Origin: Streptomyces griseoviridis
GTDB lineage: Bacteria; Actinomycetota; Actinomycetes; Streptomycetales; Streptomycetaceae
Direction: 5' to 3'
Length of the DNA stretch: 64,000 nt
Assembly (NCBI RefSeq): GCF_005222485.1
Contig: NZ_CP029078.1
Span: 496,001 to 560,000, forward strand
The translations under genes were made by a program, and so were the position numbers. The notes beneath the pieces are model-generated. The model ran no database searches. It saw only the letters and a list, made by a program, of their open reading frames with translations, and had not been told where the DNA came from. Shown piece by piece: positions 53,703 through 64,000 of this stretch. Positions within the stretch are counted from its first letter, which is position 1, and every line of letters begins with the position of its first letter.

Positions 53703-55153
53703 GCGGGCGGCCGATGCCGTGCAGCCCGCGGGAGATCGGCTCGCTGTTCCTGTTCGAGAAGCTCACCCCCGAGCAGTTGGGGCGGCTGTGCAGCGAGGGG
53801 CGGGTGGAGCTGTTCGAGCCCGGTCCCGTGTACACCGAGGGCGACCCCGCCACCTGCTTCTACGTGATGATCGAGGGCACCGTCGTGCTGTCCCGGCGGG
53901 TCGGCGGCGACGACGTCGAGGTGACCCGCTCCTCCCAGCCCGGGGTGTACTCAGGCGCCATGCAGGCGTACATCGGCGACCGCGTCCGGCAGGTCTACAA
54001 CAACTCGATGCGCGTCACCGAGCCGACGCGGTTCTTCGTGCTGCCCGCGGACAGCTTCGCGGACTTCATGCGGGAGTCGTTCCCGATGGCCGTGCATCTG
54101 CTGGAGGGGCTGTTCTTCGGCTCCAAGAGCACCCAGCGGGCGATCGGCCAGCGCGAACGGCTGCTGGCGCTCGGCTCGTTGTCGGCCGGGCTCACCCATG
54201 AGCTGAACAACCCGGCCGCCGCGGCCGTCCGGGCCACCGCCACGCTGCGCGAGCGGGTCGCCAAGATGCGGCACAAGCTGGGCGTCATCTCCTCGGGCCC
54301 GTTCCCGCGCGAGGAGCTGGCCCATCTGATCGAGGTGCAGGAGCGCACCGCCGAACTGGTCGCCAAGGCAACGACGTTGAGCCCCCTCGAAGCGTCCGAC
54401 CGGGAGGACGCGCTCGCCGACTGGTTCGACGCGCACGACATCGCGGACGGCTGGCGGCTCGCGCCCACCTTCGTGCAGGCCGGGCTCGACCTCGACTGGC
54501 TCGACCAGGTCGCGGCCGCCGTCGACCCGCAGATGCTGCCCAACGCCATCGGCTGGCTCAACTACACCGTCGAGACCGAGCTGTTGATGGACGAGATCGA
54601 GGACTCCACCACCCGGATCTCGCATCTCGTGGACGCCGCCAAGCAGTACTCGCAGCTCGACCGCGCCCCCTACCAGCACGCCGACGTCCATGAACTCCTC
54701 GACAGCACCCTGCTGATGCTCTCCGGGAAGATCGGCAAGCGGATCCAGGTCGTCAAGGAGTACGACCGCACCCTGCCGAGGATCCCCGCCTACCCGGCGG
54801 AGCTGAACCAGGTGTGGACGAACCTCGTCGACAACGCCGTCTCCGCCATGAACAGCGCGGGCGGCGAGGGCACGTTGACGGTCCGCACCGCGCTGGAGCG
54901 CGACCGGCTGCTGGTCGAGTTCCGGGACACGGGACCCGGGGTGCCGCAGGAGATCCGCGGCCGGATCTTCGACCCGTTCTTCACCACCAAACCGGTCGGC
55001 GAGGGCACCGGGCTCGGCCTGGACATCTCCTGGCGGATCGTGGTGAACAAGCACCACGGCACCCTCCAGGTGGAGTCCGTGCCGGGCGACACCCGCTTCC
55101 AGGTCCTGCTGCCGCTCACCGACGACGACCAGACCTCCGAGGAGCACTCATGA
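53699..55153 (+). CDS. Histidine kinase with an N-terminal cyclic-nucleotide-binding domain
   Basis: The 484-residue cytoplasmic kinase has a cNMP-binding domain (about 10-140, VELFEPGPVYTEGDPATCFY), the DHp histidine H167 in SAGLTHELNNPAAAAVRA, and a HATPase with NLVDNAVSAMNS, RDTGPGVPQEI and GTGLGLDISWRIV. There is no membrane segment. The start GTG overlaps the flavoprotein stop, so the receiver domain of that protein is the natural phosphoacceptor (inference). The 3' end overlaps the zinc-finger gene by four bases. Confidence 0.92.
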   Translation: MSGRPMPCSPREIGSLFLFEKLTPEQLGRLCSEGRVELFEPGPVYTEGDPATCFYVMIEGTVVLSRRVGGDDVEVTRSSQPGVYSGAMQAYIGDRVRQVYNNSMRVTEPTRFFVLPADSFADFMRESFPMAVHLLEGLFFGSKSTQRAIGQRERLLALGSLSAGLTHELNNPAAAAVRATATLRERVAKMRHKLGVISSGPFPREELAHLIEVQERTAELVAKATTLSPLEASDREDALADWFDAHDIADGWRLAPTFVQAGLDLDWLDQVAAAVDPQMLPNAIGWLNYTVETELLMDEIEDSTTRISHLVDAAKQYSQLDRAPYQHADVHELLDSTLLMLSGKIGKRIQVVKEYDRTLPRIPAYPAELNQVWTNLVDNAVSAMNSAGGEGTLTVRTALERDRLLVEFRDTGPGVPQEIRGRIFDPFFTTKPVGEGTGLGLDISWRIVVNKHHGTLQVESVPGDTRFQVLLPLTDDDQTSEEHS

Positions 55154-55545
55154 CCAGCACTGACGGCACCGGCAACACTGACAACGCCGACAACACTGCC
55201 GGTGTCGACGGCATCGACCCGGACGTCCCGCCGAGCGGCACCGGGTGCGTCGAGTGCGACGCGAGCGGCGGTTGGTGGTTCCATCTGCGGCGCTGCGCCC
55301 TCTGCGGCCACATCGGGTGCTGCGACGACTCCCCCTCACGGCACGCCACCGCCCACCACGCCGAGACCGGGCATCCGCTGATCCGCAGCTTCGAGCCGGG
55401 CGAGGAGTGGTTCTGGGACTTCACCTCCGGTGAGCTGTACGAGTCGGGCCCGGCCCTCGCCCCGCCGGTCAGCCACCCCGCCGACCAGCCGACGCCGGGC
55501 CCCGCCGGCCGGGTACCGGCGAACTGGGCGGACACCCTGCGCTGA
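55150..55545 (+). CDS. UBP-type zinc-finger protein
   Basis: The 131-residue product has a UBP (ubiquitin-hydrolase-like) zinc finger with C33, C36, C49, C52, C57 and histidines H65, H69/H70 and H75: GCVECDASGGWWFHLRRCAL, then CGHIGCCDDSPSRHATAHH. The C-terminal WDFTSGELYESGP is found in the bacterial members. Bacteria lack ubiquitin, so the ligand is unknown. It is coupled to the kinase through an ATGA overlap, making it the third partner of this signalling operon. Confidence 0.92.
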   Translation: MTSTDGTGNTDNADNTAGVDGIDPDVPPSGTGCVECDASGGWWFHLRRCALCGHIGCCDDSPSRHATAHHAETGHPLIRSFEPGEEWFWDFTSGELYESGPALAPPVSHPADQPTPGPAGRVPANWADTLR

Positions 55546-55686
55546 ACCCCGCGGATGTGGGGACAGGCAGGCACGGACCGGTGCGTCCCCGCTGACCCCG
55601 GGTGCCCGCCGGTCCCGGGCTCCCGCTGCTCCCAGGTTCCCCCTGGTCCCGGGCCCGTTGTCGGTGGTGCGTGCCAGGATGGGCGG

Positions 55687-58611
55687 GTGCCGCAGACCGT
55701 ACTCACCGCACCCCTGATCGGCCGGGACGACGAGATCGCCCGCCTCACCGCCGTACTGGAGCGCGCCCGCGCCGGGCGGGCGCACGCCGTGCTGCTCGCC
55801 GGGGACGCGGGCGTGGGCAAGACCCGGGTCCTCGACGAACTGGCGGCGCGGGCGTCGGCCGCCGGGACGACGGTGCTCACCGGGCACTGCGTGGACCTCG
55901 GTGACGTCGGGCTGCCGTATCTGCCGTTCACCGAGGTGCTCGGCGCGCTCGCCGGGGACGAGCGGTTCGCTCCGGTACTGGCCGCCCATCCGGTGGTCGA
56001 GAGGCTGCTGGGCGGCGGCGCGGAACAGGACGTCGGCGGACGGCTCCAGCTCTTCGAGGGCGTGGCCGGGCTGCTGGCCGGCCTGGCGGACGTGGCGCCG
56101 CTGCTGCTTGTCGTCGAGGACCTGCACTGGGCCGACCAGTCCTCCCGGGACCTGCTGCGGTTCCTGCTCAGCCGGGGCATCCTGCAGCGGCCCGCGGGCG
56201 GTGCCCCCGCCCACACGGTCGCCGTGTTCGCCTCCTACCGCGCCGACGACCTGCACCGCAGGCATCCGCTGCGCCCGCTCCTCGCCGAGCTGGTCAGGCT
56301 GCCCGCCGTGGAGCGTCTCGAGCTGCGGCCGATGGCCGACGCCGAGGTCGCCCGGCTGGTCCGCGCCCTGGAGGACCGGCCGCTGCCCGAGGCGACCGTG
56401 CGGGGCATCGTGGCGCGCGCCGAGGGCAACGCCTTCTACGCGGAGGAGCTGGTGGCGGCCACCGACACCGAGGCGGGGCCGGTGCCCAGCGGTCTGGCCG
56501 ACGCGCTGCTGATCCGCTTCGAGCAGCTCTCCGACACCGCGCAGCAGGTCCTGCGCACGGCGGCCGTCGCGGGGCGGCGGGTGGAGCACGACCTGCTGCG
56601 GGACGCGGTCGGACTGCCCGAGGACGCCCTGGAGTCGGCGCTGCGCGAGGCGATCGGGCGGCAACTGCTCGTCGCGGGCGACGGCGACCGGTACGCCTTC
56701 CGGCACGCGCTGGCCCGGGAGGCGGTGTACGCGGATCTGCTGCCCGGGGAGCGGTCGCGGCTGCACGGCGCGTTCGCGCGGCTGCTCGCCGGGCGCGGCG
56801 GCCGGGCCGGGAGCGCCGCCGAGCGGGCCCACCACTACCGGGAGAGCCATGACCTCGCCGAGGCGCTGGCCGCCTCCGTCGAGGCGGCCGACCACGCCCA
56901 CCGGATGGGCGCGCCGGCCGAGGAGCTGCGGCACCTGGAGACGGCCCTCGACCTGTGGGAGTCCGTGGAGGCGGCGGCCCGCACCGCCGGCCAGGGCAGG
57001 GACCCGGTGACGCTCACGCTGCGCGCCTCGGCGGCGGCCGCGCACGCGGGCGAGGCGCACCGCGCGGTCTCCCTCACTCGTGCCGCGCTGGCCGGCGCGG
57101 GCCGGGACACCGACTGCGAACTGGCCGCCCGCATCCGCTACACGCTCGCCGGGAACCTGCTGGGTGTGGACAGCCTGACGGCCGCGTTCGCGTACAGCAG
57201 CGAGGCGCTGGCGATGATCCCGGCCGAGCCGCCGACCCGCACCTGGGTGTGGGCGGCGGCCACCCATGTGCTGGCGGCCCGCCAGATCAGGGAGAACGGG
57301 ACGGCCCGGCGCATCGCCCACCGGGCGCTGCGGGCCGCCAGGGAGCTGCGGATGCCTGACGCCCAGGCCGACCTGCTGATCTCCCTCGCCAACCTGGAGG
57401 ACGGCGGCCGCACCGGCGCCGCGGGCCGGCGGCGGCTGACGGAGGCCAGGGAGCTGGCCAGGAGCGCGGGGAACGCGCCGGTCGAGATGCGCGCCCTGTT
57501 CAATCTGGCCGTCGGCGGTTTCGAGTCGGGTGATCTGGAGGGCTGTCTGCCCTGGGTGCGCGAGGGCCTCGACCGGGCCAGGTGCGCGGGGCTGCTGTCG
57601 TCGCCGCATCCGCTGGAGATGCGCTACCTCCATCTGGTGGTGCTGTACACGCTGGGCCGGTGGGACGAGTGTCTGCGGGTCGCGGCGGCCGACGCCGGGT
57701 CGCTGCCGCCGGCCGGCGGGTACACGGCGGGGCCCGCGCTGCACGTGGGGTTGGCGCGCGGCGATCTGACGGCCGCCGACCGGGCCGGGGCGCTGCTCGC
57801 GGGCCCGTTCGACTGGTGGGCGACGCTGGTCGCGGGGATCGCGCTGGCGGAGGCCGCGGTGCTGCGCGGCGATCCGCTCGCGGCGGTGGAAGGGGTGCGG
57901 ACGACGGTCGACGCCCTCGGCGACGACGCGGGCACCCGCCCGAACGTGGCGGTCAGGCTCGCCGCCCTCGGTCTGACGGCAGTCTCGGACGCGGCCGTCG
58001 CCCTGCGGCGGGCCGGGGGTGACGCGGGGCGGTGGAGGGCAGCGGCGGACGAACTGGTCGCGCTGGCGCGGTCCACCGCCCTCAGCGGTGAGGAGGGCGC
58101 CCCGCAGGGACCCGAGGGTCTGGCGTGGCTGGCGCGGGCCGAGGCCGAGTGGAAGCGCGCGGTGTCCGGTCCCGACGTGGCGGCCTGGGAGGCGGCGGTG
58201 ACCGCGTTCGGCTTCGGCGACGTGTACGAACGCGCGCGCTGCCGGGCCCGGTTCGCGGAGGCGCTGGCCGGGGCCGACCGGCGCGCCGAGGCGGTGGAGC
58301 AGGCCGGGCTCGCCCGTGAGGTGGCGGTGCGGCTCGGCGCCGTCCCGCTGCGGGACCAGGTGGACGCGCTGCTGAGGCGCGTCGGGCCGACGGACCCGGC
58401 GGCGCGGACGGCGTCGCCGCTGACCGCCCGTGAGCGGGATGTGCTGGGGCTGCTCGCCGAGGGCCGCAGCAACCGGCAGATCGGCGAGGAGCTGTTCATC
58501 ACCGGGAAGACGGCCAGCGTCCATGTGTCGAACATCCTGGCCAAGTTGGGCGCGGCGAGCCGCACGGAGGCGGTGGCGTTCGCCCACCGGGAGGGTCTGC
58601 TCACCCGCTGA
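55687..58611 (+). CDS. LAL-type ATPase/LuxR transcriptional regulator
   Basis: This 974-residue large LuxR-family regulator has an N-terminal AAA module with Walker A LLAGDAGVGKTRVLDEL and Walker B LLLVVEDLHWADQSSRDLLR. A long helical TPR-like region follows, and the C-terminal LuxR helix-turn-helix is SPLTARERDVLGLLAEGRSN followed by ASVHVSNILAKLGAASRTEA. LAL proteins activate antibiotic or sugar-use genes in response to ligands bound by the middle region. The GTG at 55687 is the first start before LIGRDDEIARL. The target is unknown. Confidence 0.93.
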   Translation: MPQTVLTAPLIGRDDEIARLTAVLERARAGRAHAVLLAGDAGVGKTRVLDELAARASAAGTTVLTGHCVDLGDVGLPYLPFTEVLGALAGDERFAPVLAAHPVVERLLGGGAEQDVGGRLQLFEGVAGLLAGLADVAPLLLVVEDLHWADQSSRDLLRFLLSRGILQRPAGGAPAHTVAVFASYRADDLHRRHPLRPLLAELVRLPAVERLELRPMADAEVARLVRALEDRPLPEATVRGIVARAEGNAFYAEELVAATDTEAGPVPSGLADALLIRFEQLSDTAQQVLRTAAVAGRRVEHDLLRDAVGLPEDALESALREAIGRQLLVAGDGDRYAFRHALAREAVYADLLPGERSRLHGAFARLLAGRGGRAGSAAERAHHYRESHDLAEALAASVEAADHAHRMGAPAEELRHLETALDLWESVEAAARTAGQGRDPVTLTLRASAAAAHAGEAHRAVSLTRAALAGAGRDTDCELAARIRYTLAGNLLGVDSLTAAFAYSSEALAMIPAEPPTRTWVWAAATHVLAARQIRENGTARRIAHRALRAARELRMPDAQADLLISLANLEDGGRTGAAGRRRLTEARELARSAGNAPVEMRALFNLAVGGFESGDLEGCLPWVREGLDRARCAGLLSSPHPLEMRYLHLVVLYTLGRWDECLRVAAADAGSLPPAGGYTAGPALHVGLARGDLTAADRAGALLAGPFDWWATLVAGIALAEAAVLRGDPLAAVEGVRTTVDALGDDAGTRPNVAVRLAALGLTAVSDAAVALRRAGGDAGRWRAAADELVALARSTALSGEEGAPQGPEGLAWLARAEAEWKRAVSGPDVAAWEAAVTAFGFGDVYERARCRARFAEALAGADRRAEAVEQAGLAREVAVRLGAVPLRDQVDALLRRVGPTDPAARTASPLTARERDVLGLLAEGRSNRQIGEELFITGKTASVHVSNILAKLGAASRTEAVAFAHREGLLTR

Positions 58612-58691
58612 ACGGCCGGCCGCGGCACGCGTCACGGGGCGTTTCCCGCGGTGAGGGGGCGTTGTCAGTGGGAGGCGCCATCATCGTCCCC

Positions 58692-59432
58692 ATGACGACG
58701 ATCGACTGGCACGAACTGACCCACGCCTACGGCTCCGCCGAGGACATACCCGGCCTGTTCCAGCGCCTCGGCGGGCCCGAGGACGACGAGGTGTGGCAGG
58801 AGCTGTGGTCCTCGCTCTGCCATCAGGGGTCGGTGTACGACGCGAGTTGGGCGGCGGTCCCCCGCCTCACGGACATCGCGCGGGGCACGGCGCCGGGCGA
58901 CCGGCACCAGGCGGTGGTGCTGGCGGGGTCGATCGTCGTGGACACCGACGACCCGCGCCGCGAGGAGTACGCGTCCGAGATCGCCGAACTGCTGGGCGTG
59001 GCGCGCGCGTCGGTCGCGGAACCCGGCCTCTCGGCGGACCTCTTCGTGTACCTGCTGGCGGCGGTCCTGTCCTTCGAGGGCGAGGAGTTCTGGGCGGAGA
59101 CCCTCGAAGGGGTGAACGGGGAGGAGTACGAGGTGGAGTGCCCCGAGTGCGAGGCTGGTCTGTTCGTGGCCTTCGGCCAGTTCGGCACGTTCGTGTCGGT
59201 GGGCGACTACGTGACCGGGCCCGCCAAGGAGAGCACCGCGCCGCGCGGCGAGCTGACCCCGGCGGCGCCGGGCGAGCTGACCGGGATCGGGGCGCGGCTG
59301 CACGGCGAGGCGGTCGCGCACGGCCAGGAAGCGGTGGCCCGCGCCCTGACCCATGTCTTCGGACGGGGGCGCTGCCCGGCCTGCGCCACCGAGTTCGAGG
59401 TCGCGCGGCAGATCGAGGAGCTGGGGTACTGA
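58692..59432 (+). CDS. HEAT-like protein with a C-terminal zinc ribbon
   Basis: The 246-residue product begins TIDWHELTHAYGSAEDIPGL and has LWSSLCHQGSVYDASWAAVP, a phrase recurring in a HEAT-like family of Streptomyces proteins. Two CPxC knuckles (VECPECEAG and GRCPACATEFE) lie 80 residues apart and probably bind one zinc. Some relatives are encoded beside polymorphic toxins as immunity or adaptor genes, but no toxin is seen here. GGGAGG lies 15 bases before the ATG at 58692, longer than normal. An alternative start further upstream (58662) is possible. Confidence 0.7.
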   Translation: MTTIDWHELTHAYGSAEDIPGLFQRLGGPEDDEVWQELWSSLCHQGSVYDASWAAVPRLTDIARGTAPGDRHQAVVLAGSIVVDTDDPRREEYASEIAELLGVARASVAEPGLSADLFVYLLAAVLSFEGEEFWAETLEGVNGEEYEVECPECEAGLFVAFGQFGTFVSVGDYVTGPAKESTAPRGELTPAAPGELTGIGARLHGEAVAHGQEAVARALTHVFGRGRCPACATEFEVARQIEELGY

Positions 59433-59525
59433 ACCGCGCGTCCGCCCGGACCGCCGTCCGCGCCGGGCGTTCGTCGACGCGGAGGGCGGTGCGGCGGAGG
59501 GCGATGCGGCGTAGGCGATGCGCCG

Positions 59526-61319
59526 TCAGCGGTGTGCGGACGCCGGTGTGTTGGCCTGGGTGACGTTGACGGCCGCCCAGGACTGGTTCACCGTCCGGTA
59601 CGCGGTGCTGCCGGAACCGTAGAGGTCCTTGGCCGCCTTCAGCGTCGCGGTGCGCGCGTCGTGGAAGTCGGTCGAGGAGACCATGTAGCGGGTCAGGGCG
59701 CGGTAGTAGATCGCCGTCGCCTTGGCCCGTCCGATGCCCTTGACCACGGACCCGTCGTAGGTGGGCGAGTCGTAGGTGGTGGCGCCGATCTTCTTGCGGC
59801 CGCTGCCCTCGGCGAGCAGGTAGTAGGCATGCGAGGAGACGCCTGAACCGGCGTGCACCTCGGTGGAGTACGTCTGCGGCGACCAGGAGTCGACGGCGCC
59901 TTCGAGCCGGTCGAGGGACGGGTGGTCGAGGCGGCGCAGGAACTTCTGGGCGAGCCCGAGCTTCTCGCCCACCAGGTAGTTCGGCGGGTTCTTCGCGTTG
60001 TCGGCGAAGAACTCGACGCCCGAGCCGAAGATGTCCGCGAGGGACTCGTTCAGGGCGCCGGGCTCGCCGTACTGGTTGCCGTCCGCGTCGACGTAGGTCG
60101 GCTCCAGCGCGGCGGTGGCGTCGACCACGCCGTGGGTGAGTTCGTGTCCCGTGACGTCGAGGACGACGAGCGGCTTCTTGAACAGGTCGCCGTCCCCGTC
60201 GCCGTACAGCATGCAGCCGCAGGTCGAGTCCCAGAACGCGTTGGGGACCTTCTTGCCCCAGTGCACCATGGCCCGCGCGGCCTTGCCTTCGCCCGCGATG
60301 CCCTTGCGCGCGAAGGTCCTGCGGTAGAAGTCGAGGGTCTCGGTGACGCCGTACTGGGCGTCGGCGGCGGCGCTGGCCCGGTTGCCGGTCGTTCCGTCGC
60401 CGAAGCCTCCGGTGGTGCTGGTGATCTTCTTTCCGGAGCCGAACTTCTCCGTGTAGGCGCCCTTGGCGTCCCGGGTCTCGGTGCCGTACCGGGTGGGGTC
60501 CTTGAGGACGAAGGTGGTGCGGGCGGTCTGGCTGACGGTCAGGGGGACCTTGCCGAGGAACAGCGACCTGCCGCTGCCCGCCGTCGTCCTGGGGTAGCGG
60601 ACGGCGGCGCCGGCCGCCGGGGACGCGGTCAGTCCCGCCGGGTGCGCACCGGTGCCGGTGGCCTGGTCCGCCGGCACGCCGCGTTCGCGCAGGGTGTCGA
60701 GGAGCTTCGGCGACAGGAACCCGTCGTCGTCGGGCGTGTCGCTGCGCACCGCGCCGGTGCGGGCGTCCACGACGACGGTGTGGGAGCCGCCGCCCTCGGT
60801 GGTGGCGGCGGTCACGGTGACCCGGTAGGCCAGGGCGGCGGCGCCGGTCCGTGCGTCCACGACGAGTCGGGCGGTGGACGCCTCGCCCCCGGCCGCCGCG
60901 GCGGCGAGCCGCTCGGCCCGCGCGGGCGTGAGCCGGGCGGTGTCCTCGGCCGGGCGTACGGCGCGGTCGGCGGCGCGGGTGACGCCGGTCCAGGCGAACT
61001 GCCGGGAGAGATGGACGACGAGGTCGCCGCCGAGCACCGGGAGGCCCGCGCGGGTCCGGCTGAAGCGGACGTGCCGGGCGCCCTCCGGGTCGATCATGAC
61101 GTCCCGCGCCTGGAGCCGGTCGCCCGGTGTCACGCCGGTCGCGGCGGGGTGGGCGAAGGCGGCGGCTCGGGCGGCCGGGACGACGGACGCGGCCGGGACG
61201 GGCGGCGCCGAGCGGGCCGCCCCGGTGGCGGGTCCGGCGAAGGCGGTGCCCGTGAGGCCCGTGGCGGCCGTCGTCGCGGCGACGGCGACCGCCACGTTGC
61301 GTATGTGCGCTCTACGCAC
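59526..61319 (-). CDS. Secreted M4 (thermolysin-family) metallopeptidase
   Basis: The 597-residue preproprotein has a signal peptide (1-28, ending GTAFA), an FTP/PepSY-type propeptide (about 60-215) and a catalytic domain. The last carries VVLDVTGHELTHGVVDATAA (zinc H-E-x-x-H), EPGALNESLADIFGSGVEFF (third ligand Glu) and the late histidine in GSGVSSHAYYLLAEGS. All catalytic residues of thermolysin-like peptidases are present. The start is GTG at 61319 with GGAAGGAA upstream. It is exported, matured by loss of the propeptide, and divergent from a serine hydrolase gene. Confidence 0.94.
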   Translation of the reverse strand: MRRAHIRNVAVAVAATTAATGLTGTAFAGPATGAARSAPPVPAASVVPAARAAAFAHPAATGVTPGDRLQARDVMIDPEGARHVRFSRTRAGLPVLGGDLVVHLSRQFAWTGVTRAADRAVRPAEDTARLTPARAERLAAAAAGGEASTARLVVDARTGAAALAYRVTVTAATTEGGGSHTVVVDARTGAVRSDTPDDDGFLSPKLLDTLRERGVPADQATGTGAHPAGLTASPAAGAAVRYPRTTAGSGRSLFLGKVPLTVSQTARTTFVLKDPTRYGTETRDAKGAYTEKFGSGKKITSTTGGFGDGTTGNRASAAADAQYGVTETLDFYRRTFARKGIAGEGKAARAMVHWGKKVPNAFWDSTCGCMLYGDGDGDLFKKPLVVLDVTGHELTHGVVDATAALEPTYVDADGNQYGEPGALNESLADIFGSGVEFFADNAKNPPNYLVGEKLGLAQKFLRRLDHPSLDRLEGAVDSWSPQTYSTEVHAGSGVSSHAYYLLAEGSGRKKIGATTYDSPTYDGSVVKGIGRAKATAIYYRALTRYMVSSTDFHDARTATLKAAKDLYGSGSTAYRTVNQSWAAVNVTQANTPASAHR

Positions 61320-61552
61320 TGAGGGGTGTTCCTTCCTGGCAAGGCGGCCGGGACGCGCCCGCCGCCTCGACGCGTGGCGCGCTGCGGCGCCACCGGGGCT
61401 GGTCGGGCCCCAGGACGGAACCCTTGCGCGTCTGTCATGCCCATGTAAAGCCGAAATGATCGATTCCGGAGCGATTCAGGGCAATACTTCGCAAAGCCAC
61501 CTCGACCACTGATCACAGAGCGACCAACTGTGCGTCGTGAGGGGAGAGGTGA

Positions 61553-63010
<1,458 letters not shown>

Positions 63011-63056
63011 CCGGGGCGCGGGGCGACGACGAGACAGCGGGGCGGCGGGCGGCACG

Positions 63057-64000
63057 ATGGGCGAGTTGGTACCCGGGGGCAACATGCCCCTCCCGGAGGG
63101 AGCCCTGCGCGTCCGGGTGGCCGGCCCCTTCGACGTGTCGGCGCTCATCACGGACGACGGCGGCAAGGTCGGCGGCGACGGCGACTTCGTCTTCTACAAC
63201 CAGCCGGCCGCCCCCGGCGCCCGCCTCGGCGGCGACACCCTCACCGTCGACCCGCCGCGGCTGCGCCCCGGGGCGACCCGGGTCACGGTGGTCGTCACCC
63301 CGGCCGAACCCGGCACCCCGCTGGGCGACCTCCCCTCCCCCACCCTCCAGGTCAGCGCGCCGGACGGCCGCCCGCTGGCCCTGTTCGCGCCACCGCGCCC
63401 CCGGCAGGAGACGGTGCTGCTGCTCGCCGAGATCTACCGGCGCGACGGCGCCTGGAGACTCCGCGCGCTCGGCCAGGGCTACGCCGAAGGACTCGCCGGA
63501 ATCGCCCGCGACTTCGGCGTGGACGTGTCCGACGAACCGACCGCGCCCCCCGGCCCTCCCCCGCGCACCCGGACCTCTCCCCCGCCGGCCCTCGTCCCCC
63601 CTCCCGCGCGGTCCGTCCCGCCCCCGCCCGATCCGGACGGCTTCCTCACCCTGGTCAACCCCGCCCGCGCCGCGGCCGGTGCGCCGCCCGTCGCCCTCGA
63701 CGCCCGGCTGACGGCCGCCGCCCGCGCGCACGCCGCCGCCATGGCCGCCGCGGGCCGCCTCGGCACCGAGGGCGCGGACGGGGTCTCGGTGCACCAGCGG
63801 GTCACCGCCGCCGGGTACGCGTACCTCGCCAGCGGCGAGCACCTGGTGTCCGGGCCGCGCACCCCCGCCGACTTCGTGGCGTACTGCCTCGGCGAGGAAC
63901 GGCCCCGACGCACCTTGCGGGAGCGGGAGTTCACCCACGCGGGCATCGCGCACGTCCGCGACGGCCGCTCGGGCGACACCTTCTGGACCGCGCTGTGGGC
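63057..64000 (+). CDS. TerD-CAP domain fusion, cut by the window end
   Basis: At least 314 residues are visible. The N-terminal half (1-160) is a TerD-like domain: VRVAGPFDVSALITDDGGKV, GDFVFYNQPAAPGARLGGDT and VTVVVTPAEPGTPLGDLP, ending RALGQGYAEGLAGIARDFG. A proline-rich linker follows. From about 198 a CAP/SCP domain begins: DGFLTLVNPARAAAGAPPVA, then LTAAARAHAAAMAAAGRLG and AGIAHVRDGRSGDTFWTAL. There is no signal peptide, so the CAP domain seems to be cytoplasmic. TerD domains bind calcium and belong to tellurite/stress systems. The ATG at 63057 has a weak GGCGG upstream. Confidence 0.85.
   Translation, partial: MGELVPGGNMPLPEGALRVRVAGPFDVSALITDDGGKVGGDGDFVFYNQPAAPGARLGGDTLTVDPPRLRPGATRVTVVVTPAEPGTPLGDLPSPTLQVSAPDGRPLALFAPPRPRQETVLLLAEIYRRDGAWRLRALGQGYAEGLAGIARDFGVDVSDEPTAPPGPPPRTRTSPPPALVPPPARSVPPPPDPDGFLTLVNPARAAAGAPPVALDARLTAAARAHAAAMAAAGRLGTEGADGVSVHQRVTAAGYAYLASGEHLVSGPRTPADFVAYCLGEERPRRTLREREFTHAGIAHVRDGRSGDTFWTALW

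Overview
The window is high-GC actinobacterial DNA and is almost certainly a Streptomyces chromosome segment. The evidence is very high GC, frequent GTG starts, 4-base ATGA/GTGA stop-start overlaps, a WhiB-family protein, a GlgE (maltosyl-phosphate) glycogen operon, dense SpoIIE/STAS/GHKL partner-switching genes and a large LuxR-type ATPase regulator. No rRNA, tRNA, insertion sequence, prophage, CRISPR array or replication origin was seen.

Layout. 1-1.25 kb: the end of a SigB/SigF-type sigma factor and a VOC protein. 1.26-11.9 kb: alpha-glucan metabolism. On the minus strand are glgX and a coupled degenerate GHKL protein; divergently lie a DUF5133 gene and glgE-treS-mak-glgB, the complete trehalose to maltose-1-phosphate to branched glucan route. 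11.9-14.9 kb: a voltage-gated-type ion channel with an unusual filter, and an acyl-CoA synthetase with an altered phosphate-binding motif. 14.9-25.9 kb: a stress-signalling island. It holds a GHKL/STAS/PRC-barrel operon, a PP2C phosphatase/B12-binding/STAS operon, a lone STAS gene, a MarR regulator, a second PP2C-like protein with a lost metal aspartate, and an RsbR-RsbS-RsbT-PP2C stressosome-type operon. 26-31.6 kb: a type II NADH dehydrogenase-like flavoprotein, a FUSC membrane protein, an acetyltransferase, another GHKL protein, a candidate small RNA or leader, and a cyclic-nucleotide-binding-domain protein.

31.6-39.7 kb: an MFS exporter, a LysE/LysG-type basic amino acid exporter with its divergent LysR regulator, a TetR regulator divergent from a saccharopine-dehydrogenase-like enzyme, a WhiB-like protein and a two-component system. 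39.8-43.6 kb: the most unusual locus. A DCC-type thiol protein, an HTTM (SdpB/vitamin-K-carboxylase-like) membrane protein and a DUF5819 (SdpA-like) protein lie beside a secreted DUF3494 ice-binding-fold protein that ends in twelve exact octapeptide repeats. 44-51.7 kb: an L,D-transpeptidase lipoprotein, a secreted M1 peptidase, a TetR/FAD-dehydrogenase pair with a double operator, an AlkB-like gene behind a LexA-like box, a DUF4032 kinase-like protein and a universal stress protein. 52-55.5 kb: an operon encoding a receiver/thioredoxin-reductase-like fusion, a cyclic-nucleotide-domain histidine kinase and a UBP zinc-finger protein. 55.7-64 kb: a LAL regulator, a zinc-ribbon protein, a secreted M4 peptidase, a secreted serine hydrolase and a TerD-CAP fusion cut by the window end.

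The themes are carbon storage, environmental and stress signalling through partner switching, and secreted or cell-surface proteins. The strongest candidates for new biology are the B12 protein with the CarH-type Wx9EH light-sensing motif inside a phosphatase/STAS operon, and the HTTM-DUF5819-repeat-protein locus. Function calls come from motif recognition by eye; no database search was run.
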